Origin: Nephromyces sp. MM_2019 | Lineage: Eukaryota > Apicomplexa > Aconoidasida > Nephromycida | Assembly (NCBI GenBank): GCA_015657535.1 | Contig: JADHZB010001007.1 | Location: 6,417 to 48,874 of the forward strand | DNA length: 42,458 nucleotides | Direction: 5' to 3' | Shown: one piece after another, positions 14,101 through 25,182 of the stretch | Layout of the letters: each line of letters opens with the position of its first letter | Numbering within the stretch: position 1 is the stretch's first letter | The notes under the pieces: model-generated | Databases searched by the model: none | Seen by the model: only the letters and a program-made list of their open reading frames with translations | What the model was told of the DNA's origin: nothing | Translations under genes and position numbers: made by a program

Positions 14101-16111
14101 GGATTGCACATTTCATCCAAGGATAACCTGTTATAAAAGAAACAGGCATACAATACTTAAACAAGTTGTTTATGAAAACCCAAGTAAATTTTGCATATGT
14201 GTTTATGTCAAGTATATATAAAAATATAATATGACACTTATGTATGTATAACGTGCATAAGAAAATGTTTAGTGAGATATGGATATAAATCTTATATGCA
14301 TTAATATATATTATCAAATACCTCAAATAAGCCCAAGTTTTGTTACACTATAAATTATCTTTTGTGGCTAATAAGACAACGAATATGACATAATTGCGAA
14401 TGTAAATTCAGTGATAAGATTTGTAGTAAAAATTTAAGTGCTAGATTGATGCTTAATAAATCTTGTACATATACATTTGTGAAACTGGTAATTATAAATT
14501 TCAGCTACAATTTTTCGTGTAAAAATGAAATATAAAAAGCAGAAGTAGTGTGTATATGTGTGTGAAATTTTTTTCGCTATAGATGAGATGACAAGATTAG
14601 TTAGCAGGAACAGAATTGATAGAAATCAATTACTCTATTACAATGGCATAGAGCAGGCAAAAGCAAGCTCAGTTATGTATGAAGAGTTACGTTTATTCAA
14701 AGAGAAAAAGGAGTTGAGTGAGTGTTCATTTGGGCCTAAGTTGGTATCTAAAGAAAGCACACCAGTTTTTTGGTGATTTATGTGTGTGTATGTCTTACTT
14801 TTGCTTAATATATGTAATTCTGGCTCCTATGAAATAATCAAAGTAAATATTCATTATAATAAATAAGGATCCAAGTATGTGTGAATTATTATATCTTAAA
14901 AGCACAAAAAGAAGTATATTTGAACTACCAAAATAACTATGTGGACTATGCTTTCTTGAGTCTTTATATAAATAAATATTATTTTACAAATAAAATATGT
15001 GTCTATAGTTACATTCTTAGCTAATATACATTTTTCTCTTTGTATAACCATTCGATGTATAATCAATAGTAATGGTTCTTCAAAGCCTAAGGGATATGAT
15101 GATAACATTAGGAGGCATAGATTAGCAAGAGAGCAAAAAGAAAATAGAGCGCATTTTTTTGAGTAATGAATTTACTAAAATATATGTAAAGAAATGTGTC
15201 AGGAAAATTTTAAAGATATAATTAATGGATATAATAGTAGAGTATAACCTTTGAGGGGTGTACGTGCACTCATTATAAGATTATCATAGATGAGAAGTAG
15301 AGAAAAACAACAATTTCTTTTGGAGTGATAGTTCATATTAATTAGTTTCAAATTCTTGTAGGAAAAATAGACAAGATCAAGTGAAAAAAATATTTCTTGC
15401 CACTCCCTTTAGTTTCCAAGAAGGTAGGTATAGAGTTAAGAAGCCTGCAAGGATAATTGATTTGACCATTTCTCTGGGAACTCATAGAAAGGCAAGATTT
15501 GCTTTGCACAGGGATGAAGATTTGGAACTAGCGGTATAATATTTACTATGATTATAAATATGTAAATAAGCAGACACAGTCTACGTATAAACACACATAT
15601 TGAGTGATTAAGTAATCATATATAAAAATCAAGCACGAAAATTATTGGGGATTTTTGCAAGTATGATGTTTATAGCTATGAATGTAGATTTATCATTGCT
15701 ATAATGTTGTTATTATTTCTAAAAAATGTTGCTATAAAGGTTATAGTTATACATAAAATTTTTTTCATCATGGCTAGAAGTTTGCGTTATCTATCGAAAT
15801 GATTATAAATGCCACTAGATTTCCAGTATTAAAAATAATAGCTGTTGTTTTTACAACATTATGAGTTATGGTAGTAAAAAATTTGGGTTGAAATTTGATA
15901 TTGAATTCATCGAAAAATGATATCTATAGACTATCTGAATGTTTCTTGTTTAAATTAGGCAAGTAATTTTGGCAAAATATTTAATTTGAGGAATGAGGAA
16001 ATAAAAGATGTTAAAAAGTTGATCGCACAACAGGCTATGAAAATAGGGTGTAATAAAAATCATAATAAATTAGGTCTTGATCCCAAACTTATAAAAAATG
16101 GTCTTCAATAA
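11113..16111 (+). CDS. CTFxPxI-repeat protein with EF-hand-like loop, 13 exons
   Basis: Exons 11113-11180, 11697-11819, 12253-12331, 12835-12900, 12989-13084, 13353-13428, 13541-13696, 13954-14015, 14102-14183, 14583-14772, 15070-15162, 15362-15533 and 15959-16111 join in phase to 471 residues. A 12-residue EF-hand-like loop (DHNKSGEISFDK, about 101-112) has Lys at position 12 instead of Glu. Then come repeats of the form C/L-T/S-F-x-P-x-I/L: LFHPQI, CTFHPRI and CSFGPKL. Next is a KPKGYDDNIRRHRLA segment and a C-terminal PARIIDLTISLGTHRKARFAL region. I recall such architectures from alveolate and other flagellate proteins, often thought to be cytoskeletal or axonemal, but the function is unproven. 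The protein is charged, helix-rich, and has no signal peptide or membrane segment. Exons 1 and 6 are least certain (weak acceptor at 13352); exons 7-13 are well supported. Confidence 0.78.
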
Positions 16112-16634
16112 TAAGTACATAGAGATGTGTTGTGTGTATTATTGGTTGATTAAATATTAAATTTGGTGTAATGTGTGGCGTTTACGATTAGTACCTTTTA
16201 AACTTTCTAATTTTGAAACATGCTTGAAATATTTCCTTTATTTTATAGTGTTTGTTCATAGGTGTGTATGTGATTGTTATTACTCGAAATAAGATTAAGA
16301 TTGATAACGATTTAGAATACAATAAATAAAATAATAATTTTGAAAAGAACCCAAAAAATAAGTTTTCAAAAAAATTTTTTAACACATGTATGCCTAGTAT
16401 CATGTGTGTTATAAACACAGGGAAGACGAAAAATCAAATGTTTTCAAAGATATGCATATAAATTACAAAATTTGAAAATAATATATAATTATTTGTGTAC
16501 TTAATATAAGAATTTCTGTCCAGATCAAAATACAAGAGTATATTACATATATAGAATAAGAATAAGAAATCGAAGCAACTGTTATAATTGGTAGCTCATA
16601 TTATATATATATATATGTATATATTATACTCGAG
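16112..16634. other. Convergent intergenic region
   Basis: About 520 bp of AT-rich DNA between the stop codons of the CTFxPxI-repeat gene and the Fpg gene. Apart from short AT runs, nothing is recognisable. The minus-strand open frame at 16188-16418 has no coding character. Confidence 0.6.
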
Positions 16635-19492
16635 TCAACTCCTCATATTTCTACTTGCAACTCTCTGAGACATTCTCCGAGGTGTATTAGCTGTCTGGGT
16701 TGTTTGTTTCTTAGGGTCCTTCTTGAATGATGAAGGCTTCTTAGGAAGTGTGGGAGTGTTATGATATTTAATCTTAGTGTTGGGTTTCCTTTTTGGTTTT
16801 GTATTTCTTGGGGATGATACTGTTGGTCTATTTTTATTGTGTGGACTTGATTTGATATGAGCCAATTTGCTAATGTCTCTGTCTTGTTTAATTAAGGTTA
16901 CATTATCCATCTCTTTTTTGCTTGATTTGATTGACGCTTGCCTTGGCATACGAGTTAATCTTTGGACAGTATGTGCAGCAGGTCTAGCACGCTTTACTGG
17001 TGGTTTCATTTCTTTTGTATCATTATCTCCTTCAGTTTTAAGTGTATCTACAGTGCTATGTAATTCAATTTTTTCATTGGCTCGTTTTTGAGTTTCCTTT
17101 TTCTTGGACTGCTTCGAAGATGTCTGGGTTACGAAGGCAGAACTTCTTCCACCAATTAATATAAAATTTATCGCACGCCCATAGAAATCTTGGGTTGGCT
17201 TTTGATTGCCTTTTCCCCAGCGATAGTGTACCAACCAATTTTCTGGAAACTGTGTAGAAATTGTATTTCGATTTGGATTATATGACGGTATTTTTTGATT
17301 TGGTTTGTGTTAGAGTATGTGTAAGCTTGATTTGTATGGTAATGTGTGTTGATGTGGTTTGTATGAGAGTGTCTCTAGGTAGACTTATATTAAATTGTGT
17401 CTAGAGTGGTATAGATGAGAGTATGTGAGTGTATTAGCTTAGATAAAGTAGTGTATAGAGTGGTTTAAGTGAAACAAAATGTGAATAGATTGATGTAGAT
17501 GCTCAGCTATGTGTAGGTAAAAATGATGTGGTAAGTATATAATTGGATATAAAGTAAAATAAAGGTTCTGTTTAAATCATTTTAGTTTTAATATTACTTT
17601 AGACATATCTCCATTAGCATCACAAGCGGTATTAATTATATAAATCATCTTTGACTTCATATTGATTAGATCAGATTCCTTTAATGCTTTACATTGTGTT
17701 GATGGGTGAACATTGCACTGGTATAAAACTTCATCTGCGATCCAATTGCCTAAAGGATTGTAGATAAACAAAATTATGTTGGGTGTGTAGTGTTTCTTTT
17801 AAAATTTTTATGGATAGCTTCAAATGGTTACGTAAATCTGTGTATAAGATTAACTGTATGAATCTAGGGAGTTCATGTGAGTACTTACCCATTCCAGAAA
17901 TCAGAGATTGGTCCAAAAGTGCTGCCTTTATAGGTCTTTCCATTTTTTGGTATATCTTAACAAATAAAGAGTCTGAATGATGTGTAAAAATGTGTAAAAA
18001 TGTTGGGTTCCAATTGAAAGTGATGTACAAGCTGTATTCAAAGAAAAATAAAAAGCAGAGTTTTAAATACCTTCTATATTATCAGTCAAAGCATCATAGC
18101 CTAACTCTGAAGTTATGTGATTGAAAAACAAATAATCAAAAGAGTATAATGAATTATTTATTTACACTCATCTCTATATTTACTATATATATATGTCCAT
18201 GCATCCATAAGTGTATATCTATATATAAAAACTTTTATGGCATCATGTATAATGCTGTCATTTAGGCAGGATACTTTTATTTGAAAACGGATTATACTAT
18301 GTGAGTGACCTTAAATTAAAAGTGTATTTGTTATAGAATTTTATTTTATCCAGTTGAAATGTATTAAAAAAATAGGAATACCTGAGATTGGTGGATTATT
18401 GAGTGGATCTATTGAAAATTGAACTCTTCCAAGGCGACGAATGTTTGTAAAAGCAAATTCTGTCCCATCTAATTTATCAGAATATCTTATAGATATGTTA
18501 TTCTTTAAAAAAAATTTAAATAAATCTTAATCTTAATTATAAGTTCATTATCATTTGATATTTCAATTTCGGGGTCATACCATCCAAAATCAGTTGAAAT
18601 TTTGAAAATTTGGGTGGCCATAATTCAGGGTCATACTTTAGGTTGACATATTTGGGGCTGAAAATGGATATGTCAATAATTGCGGAAATAAGAAATATAA
18701 TTATCTTCAAAAGTTGGGTGATTTGGAAAGGATACTCAAAAATAACTCCAATATATATCTAATCGAGTTGTTTTCAATTTAATAAATGTCTATTCTCTCA
18801 GCACATATTTGCAAAAATTTAGTCATAATGTTTCAACAAACAAAGATAAAACGCATTTTTGAAATATTATTTTTATTTATGGGATTCTAAATTTGTTAAT
18901 AAGCGTGTGTGATCTTGTTTTAACTAACCTCATGTGCCCCTTAACCCAAAATGCGCCAGTCATACCAAAGTGAAAAGAGATGTGTGGTTGCCTAATAAAG
19001 TTGAAATTTAATAAAAATAGGTGTAATAGAATAAGTGGTGTTTCCTCATATATTTGCATTTTCTAACATTATGAGTGCCCCATAGAAGCCAGATCATACA
19101 ATTGAAAATTGTATTTTCAGTGAATGATATAATGAGTGATATTCAGCAATTTATACACATGTGCATACAAATATATCTATATGCATATGTCCAAGTGTAT
19201 ATATGAATTCATATATTTACACATTTACCATCACATGTATTGTATATATATGCATAAGTATATGGGAAGGTTGAGCCCCTTACTTATCTAATTCCATCCA
19301 TATATATTTTCCTTTTCTGAAGCAGTCAATAATAGCTTTGTCTTTAAGGTTTTCGATAATTTTACTAGGTTCCAAGCCACAGAAAACAATTTCATCTCCA
19401 TTACCGTTGACGATAACTGTTTCAATCTTTTTACCTTTCAGGTGCTTTTCTGCAAGTCGCTTTCCAATTTCGACTTCTGGAAGCTCAGGCAT
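16635..19492 (-). CDS. FPG: Formamidopyrimidine-DNA glycosylase, plant/fungal-like, eight exons
   Basis: Exons (minus) 19492-19284, 18991-18929, 18657-18581, 18468-18382, 18106-18071, 17972-17889, 17749-17598 and 17249-16635 join in phase to 440 residues. The enzyme excises oxidised purines and nicks DNA in base-excision repair. It opens MPELPEVE (Pro-2 nucleophile after Met removal, Glu-3) and has RKGKYIW (Lys-62, the beta-hairpin Lys), HFGMTG, DDGTEFAF..RRLGRV, PIKAALLDQ and SGMGNWIADEVLY. Near the end, FPENWLVHYRWGKG and GGRSSAFV replace the bacterial zinc finger: there is no CxxC pair, as in plant and fungal FPG, but the GGR arginine is kept. A Lys/Arg/Thr-rich tail of about 160 residues follows and could aid DNA binding or nuclear targeting (inference). 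The motifs cross seven splice junctions, so the model is strong. Confidence 0.93.
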
Positions 19493-20582
19493 TGTTAAAT
19501 ACAGATATAATTCGAAATAAAATCAAATTTTTCAATTATAACAAAGTTTTCTAAGTGTAGTTTCCCTTGAAAAATTTTTTTTAGAGTTTCAGATTTTTTA
19601 GCCCTATCTTCCTTGGGATATATTAATGTTAAAGTTGCTCACTTTATATATAGTTTTAGCTAAAATAATGGGTAGTATATTCAAATTTTTCTTATTCTAA
19701 ATAAATCAGCTTCTAAATATTTTCATAGCTTCTTCAAATTTGATTACAAGACTAAGAAAGAAAATGTTAAGGGAAATTCAATAAAAAAATTTTCTATAGT
19801 AATATTTTGTTAGAAGTAGAAGTAACAAGGTAACATTAATAAAAATATATTTGGCGCTTCTGATTCGGCATCGAGTTGTTTTTAAATGTAATCTGCTTTT
19901 GTGTTTTGATATCCTATAAAAATTACACTCTCGTAAGTTTAAATGCCATTTATACTTTTACTACATTCTGTTTACTCAATTTCATAAATTATATTGTTAT
20001 TTCTCCGAAATATAATAATACCACCTGTTTTATAAAGTGTAAAAGAAAATTTAGCTAAATACCAATGAAATTGGTTTTTCTAGTTTCTTAGTTTTCCAGA
20101 AACAAAATTGAAAATTTTAGGAAATTTTACTGATATTCCTAACTCACATAAAATTAAAACCACTTTCCTTAGTTCAGATTTGAGAACTTGACACACCTAC
20201 ATAAACTTTATAAAAGGCATAATATACGAAAATTGTTTTTCGAAAACTATATATAACCTTAACTAACACACTTCAGTGTAATTTGATCTTGTTTTAAATA
20301 AACTATTACAATTTGAAATAGGATAAAATGTAAATCAGATGGAAAAATGCATCTCAGTTTATAAAAAAATAATCTATGATATAGTAATTGATATTTTACA
20401 GCCTTTATATGTTGATAATTTATCAATTTTAGCAATATAATTTGAATTGTTTGCTTCATACTGTAGCTGATTCATCGATTTATATCGTTGAAATTCATAA
20501 GATTTTTAAGAATTTATTGATCTAATTACAAAAATATTATATATTAGCTTGATTTTATTCAAGTTCCTAAAAAACTCAAGAT
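19493..20582. other. Divergent intergenic region, Fpg to dynein light chain
   Basis: About 1.1 kb of AT-rich DNA between two start codons. Nothing beyond AT-rich sequence was recognised. The short open frames at 19338, 19876 and 20259 have hydrophobic, low-complexity content with no support. Confidence 0.6.
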
Positions 20583-21469
20583 ATGGATCTTAAAAACAAG
20601 TCATTTACTTCTACATATACCATCTCTGAGACGGCACATAAGGTAAGGAAAGCCTGAATTACAATTAATGATTTGAACCAAGGTGTATAGTGGAGAGATT
20701 TGATAAAAAAGTTTATGTTATTATCACTTATCCAACAGATTATATGGCTTGGGCTTATATATTAATACAATAATAATACATGAAAGGGGTCTCTCTTTAA
20801 CAAAACATATGGCTCAAATTTTAATTTTTGCAAGTTTAATTTAACAAATTTATATATTTATGTAGGTCATTGATCAAATTCTTAGCAATATGATATATGA
20901 CAAGGATCAAGTTGAAAGTTGGTCTTGTCAAATATGTGAGCATATTGTAAAAGAATGTACAAAATTTGTAGAACCTTTCAAGATTTTTGGTTATGCTTGA
21001 TTATATGCTACAAAATTCCAAAGTTCAAATAAATCCCAATACTTAATTCAATGCATAAAATTATGATATCAATGTGCAATTCTTAATTTAGTGGGGATCC
21101 AAACCCATGATTGTCGCAAATTATAACTAATCGAAAATCATACATAATCTCACTCAGCTAGCTGTCTAATCATGCAAAAGAATGGTGCCGGTTTACAATC
21201 TGCTGTTTCTTCTACTTGGGATGTTAAAAACGATGGTAAATCAAATATAAACTATAAATAATACTAGGATAATTTCAATAATTTTTAATTTTTTGGAAAT
21301 GCTTTCGGATTATTCTGATTATTTTATTCAGCTCAAATTTGGGTCTGTGTCAATTTGATGTATGATTAACATAACAAATTATGTTTTATTTTATACAGAG
21401 GTGCTTACAATTCATTCAGAAAGGGAAACCATGGATTGCATATTATCTATATTTTTCTTACTATATTAA
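20583..21469 (+). CDS. DYNLT: Tctex1-type dynein light chain, four exons
   Basis: Exons 20583-20642, 20866-20989, 21158-21235 and 21399-21469 join in phase (0, 1, 1) to 110 residues, the usual size for Tctex1/DYNLT. The family forms a homodimer on dynein intermediate chains and links cargo or, in flagella, inner-arm dyneins. The diagnostic stretch is PFKIFASCLIMQKNGAGL followed by STWD, matching the family pattern KYxVxCxIMQKxGAGL..xxxWD. An N-terminal helix region (VIDQILSNMIYD, SWSCQICEHIVKECTKF) precedes it. The final strand is ETMDCILSIF, where the family has TMYCIVSVF. The gene was missed by length-based open-frame calling because all its exons are short. It is tail to tail with VKOR, 267 bp apart. 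Confidence 0.93.
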
Positions 21470-21736
21470 TTAAGATGTGAATTTGTGACTTAAATTACAA
21501 ATGCAAAAAAAGAGGATTGAGCTTAACCAAGACCTAAATTATCGACATCTTGCGCAACAAAAAAGGGTTCATAGATTTAACACATATAATTGGATTACTA
21601 TCATGATTTGTTTATAAAATAAATTATAAAATTTTTAGATAAAAACCTATAAATCCTTTCATGAATGCTAATTTCATGGAGCTTTTGTATAGAAATTTTT
21701 GTACCAAGGCTTGGATATAAGTATAATGATAGCTAT

Positions 21737-22803
21737 TCAATCTTGCTTGTCGGAGGTGCTTTTCATCCAATTTTCAAAATAGCAATGCAATTCATCTAGG
21801 TAAAGTTTAAGGAGATTAAAATTTACCTGAGAAAGCATAACATTTATGCTTGAGGTTATTTGAACTTTGAAAGAATTCTCGTTCTAAATTATGAACTTAA
21901 AACATATAAAGCTAATCGACCTAAATTATTAGGGTATTTAATTGCGTAAGACATTTGGAATTAGCTGTTTTTATAACACTTACAAAATGAGTTGCAAAGC
22001 ATACAATGCAGAAATCCTTCAATATCATTGTGAGCACATAAATGAGATATACCGAAACAAGCTGAGTAGTTTCACAACGTAAAAGGTTAACGTGGTTGAT
22101 ATAGAATTGATAATTATTTCGTAGAAGAAACACTCTTTGAATTGTAAATATTGAGTTGCTAATTATTTTCAAATATCATATGAAGGACATATTACTAATT
22201 AAATGCTCATTGATATATCACAAGGTCCAATTTAAATGAATATAAATTCTGAGTGAATAAATGTCAATTATTATTTTATTGATGTTTTGCTTTGACATAC
22301 GCATGCACTGATATTCATTGCTGTATAGAATAAGATTTTCCCTCTGAAATTCACTATAGGATAAAACAAGTTGATTAAATAGAATGGCAGACCTGCATAA
22401 ATAGAGTTTTTTGACTAGCTTCTCATTCATTTCTTACTAATAATACAAAATCTCTATATTATACTTACCAAAGTGAGCCGTGGGCAAGTCAAACATGCTT
22501 CCACTAGGTACAATCTTTAAAAAAGAGGCCAAATTTGCATATGGACTAGTGAACGCCTAATAATAAATATCAAAAACTAGGGAGTCTATAAAAATAAAAA
22601 TATTGCTAAATTTCCAGGTTGGGTAAGTATACACTTGTAGAGTTAATTAATACCTTTGAGCAAGATATATTTTCGCTAATATCACAGGAAGGCTTATAAC
22701 CAACTTCTCCAAGATGATGCTCTACATCTAATGTGTAGATTGTAAGACCTATACCCACAAGACATAAAATAGGCCTTGCTATAGCAGAATAAGGCATTTT
22801 CAT
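21737..22803 (-). CDS. VKOR: Vitamin K epoxide reductase-like protein (VKOR), five exons
   Basis: Exons (minus) 22803-22654, 22556-22469, 22392-22301, 22061-21984 and 21826-21737 join in phase (0, 1, 0, 0) to 165 residues, close to human VKORC1 (163). It is an ER-membrane quinone reductase that passes electrons from protein thiols to a quinone. Visible features are the loop cysteine pair CDISENISC, then SKAFTSPYA; the FDLPTAHFGLPFY segment; and the redox motif CIVC in DFCIVCFATHFVNF within the last membrane helix. About four hydrophobic segments are present. The C-terminal tail after exon 5 is short, hydrophilic and ends KQD. In an organism without gamma-carboxylation the likely role is oxidative protein folding (inference). 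No fused thioredoxin domain is seen. Confidence 0.93.
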
Positions 22804-23751
22804 ATAAAAGTTGAGGATTGTAGAGAATTATAAATAAATAAAATTGTATACTTATTTAAGCTGCGATTTTTTTTATGAAAAAATGGTAATGTTAATTCTA
22901 TAGCATTGGAATATCAAGAATATTTTGACTTTAATCGATCTAAAAAATGAATATCACAAGTCTAATAAAGCCACAATGGTCCTATTCTACGTTCTCTTAT
23001 AACTAGACATAGGAAAATTCAGTCTGCTGAGATAATTTAGAAGGATATCAATTTGAGCAGCAAAGTATGAATAGCTCGATACATCAAAGTCGAATACGTG
23101 GGGACATTCAAGAAATAGTCAATTTTTTATCTGTGTTTAGCTTATTAAGTTTCTCCAAATTTTTGTTTCTTGTTTTGAAATCAAATTTTTCGCACAACAT
23201 TGGGAATATTCCAATGTGATTTATCACAAATTATTTATTTTATTGCGTATTATATAAGAGATTTTTTTGTTCCTTAGTTACGGGAGTAAAGGGGCTAAGA
23301 ATGTTATGTTAAAATCAATAATAGAATATATCAAAAAGCCTTTTAGAAAAATTTAATTAACTTAGCTTATCAAAATTTAAGGATTTAAAACAGCTTATTC
23401 TTCAATAGTTTAAATTTGAACTTGCAACAAAATATGTTTATTAGGAGCATATATAAGCTTACAATTTATAAGATAAGTAATTAAAAAAAAATTCAGGGAA
23501 GATTCAAGAAAGATTAATTAAAAAATATTCTTTTAGCTTGGTCAAAGTTTAAGACGGGCTCCTTTGTTAAGCTCAAAAGTTTTATTATTTTAGAAAAGCG
23601 TTATCGTTAAAAAAATTGTGATAATGGAATATTTTCTAAAAGTGGTAAGCCGTGTGAAATAAATTGTAGTATAAGGACAAGGTATGGAATTGTTACCCTA
23701 TATAGAAGCATATATAGTTTTCCATAAAAGACAAAAGTTTAAATAGTATAA
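22804..23751. other. Intergenic region between VKOR and the carrier gene
   Basis: About 950 bp of AT-rich DNA between two same-strand genes: the VKOR promoter side and the 3' end of the carrier gene. No further feature was recognised. Confidence 0.6.
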
Positions 23752-25182
23752 CTATGTACGGCTTAGTGGCGGTTGCATAGAAAATGTTACAAGTAAAGAA
23801 AAAGCTGAAAAAAAGAATCCCATTCGGATTGAATTTATAACCATCCTTGCTGACAATCCTGCCCAAAAGGATGCCAGTCCTTCATTTCTAAGGGAATATA
23901 TATCAAATAAAATTATCTTAAAGTATGAATTGAAGATTTCAAATATGAGTCAGTATATAAGTAAAGGCACTATTTTTATCACCTTAGTACATTGAGAATG
24001 ATTTTTGAATAATGTTCAGACTCAGGTGAAAGTTGTTTCCTTGCTGCGATGTTGCCAATAGGCCGTGCGATAAATGCATTGACAATCCCACCTGAAACCC
24101 CGGCAAAAAAATTTGTTAAGACGTGTGTTGTTTGAAAGTAATTTTGTAGGTTTTTTCTTGAATATTCATAAGTTGACCACATAACTCCAGCAATTGGGAA
24201 CATTAATATACCAGTGCCAAGGCTCCTATAAAATCTTGGAATAATACCTTCTAGTCTCCAGTGATTTTCTACTTTCCTCAAGTTGATTATGGGGTTCATC
24301 TGTTCATTCTTAGGCCTTGTTATGTACTTAATAGTTTCCCAAAATGTGTGTGATTGATTGAAAGTTTTGAGTTTCACTTGGTGTCTATATATGTTGTAAA
24401 AAGGGGTACATATAAAAGATGCTGTAGCAGCATTTATAGTTCCTGCAACTGTGTGATTCAATCCTATTTCTGTTGTTAAGTAGATCTTCAAAAAAATATA
24501 GAAAAATTCAGAGTTTTATATTGAGACAATCTATATTTAGCGAATAATTTATCTACTTTATTGTATATTAGATTTATCTAATTATTTCTAAGTAAATTTA
24601 CCTGTGGAATAAAGAAAAGCAAGTCGTTTGTCACAAGAGCAACAGTTAAGCATGGGAATGCCGTATATACGCTTCTTAGTATATTTAATTTAGACTGTAT
24701 TTTAAAGCAAATATGCAACTAATTTCTTTCGAAGGGTCATAAATGTTGGGTTTAAAGGAGTCAATAATTTGCATTATTGTTAATTAAGAAGTATTGCTAA
24801 AGTTAGGGGATTTTGAGTTAAGTTGGCCTTAATAGTAGGGATTAATTACCTTATTTTTGTCCAAAGATTTTTCATAAATCATCTCAAAGCTACGTTTGAT
24901 TGATAAAGAGTTTGCGTATGAAGTGGCTATTCTCTTAAAAAAGTGCTCATTTTTCTGAAAAGCGGTTAACTTTTTTCTTTGGTTTTCGGAAACAGTTTGC
25001 ATGACTGTTAGTGGATGAGTTATTGCACACATTATTGAGGAGTAAACTAACTGGTGGGTAACCAATGAAGATTTATCGAGGCGATCATAGCGTGGTGTTG
25101 ATGTTAAAAGAGATAGTCTCCCATGCGAGAAATTCTTGCCGCCATTATCATCAATAATCTGAGCAGTATAAGCCTCCACCAT
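23752..25182 (-). CDS. Divergent mitochondrial carrier family protein, four exons
   Basis: Exons (minus) 25182-24850, 24694-24602, 24485-23983 and 23887-23752 join in phase (0, 0, 2) to 354 residues. Three-repeat carrier architecture can be traced: HPLTVMQTVSENQRK in repeat 1; AGTINAATASFICTPFYNIYRHQVK in part as repeat 2, followed by EGIIPRFYRSLGTGILMFP; and SGGIVNAFIARPIGNIAARKQ as repeat 3, followed by NEGLASFWAGLSARM. The classic PxDxxRxxxQ signatures are eroded: the acidic residue is missing in all three. The substrate therefore cannot be predicted, and the protein may be a non-transporting member like MTCH2 or SLC25A46 types (inference). The last exon restores the EGxxxFWxG motif and supplies the TAG stop. 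The N-terminal start has no independent check. Confidence 0.82.

Noticed and set aside
14081..15108. Minus-strand open frames opposite the 13-exon gene
   Set aside because: They lie opposite exons and introns whose plus-strand model is phase-consistent and motif-supported.
16867..17091. 74-codon plus-strand frame
   Set aside because: Antisense shadow of the Lys-rich Fpg tail.
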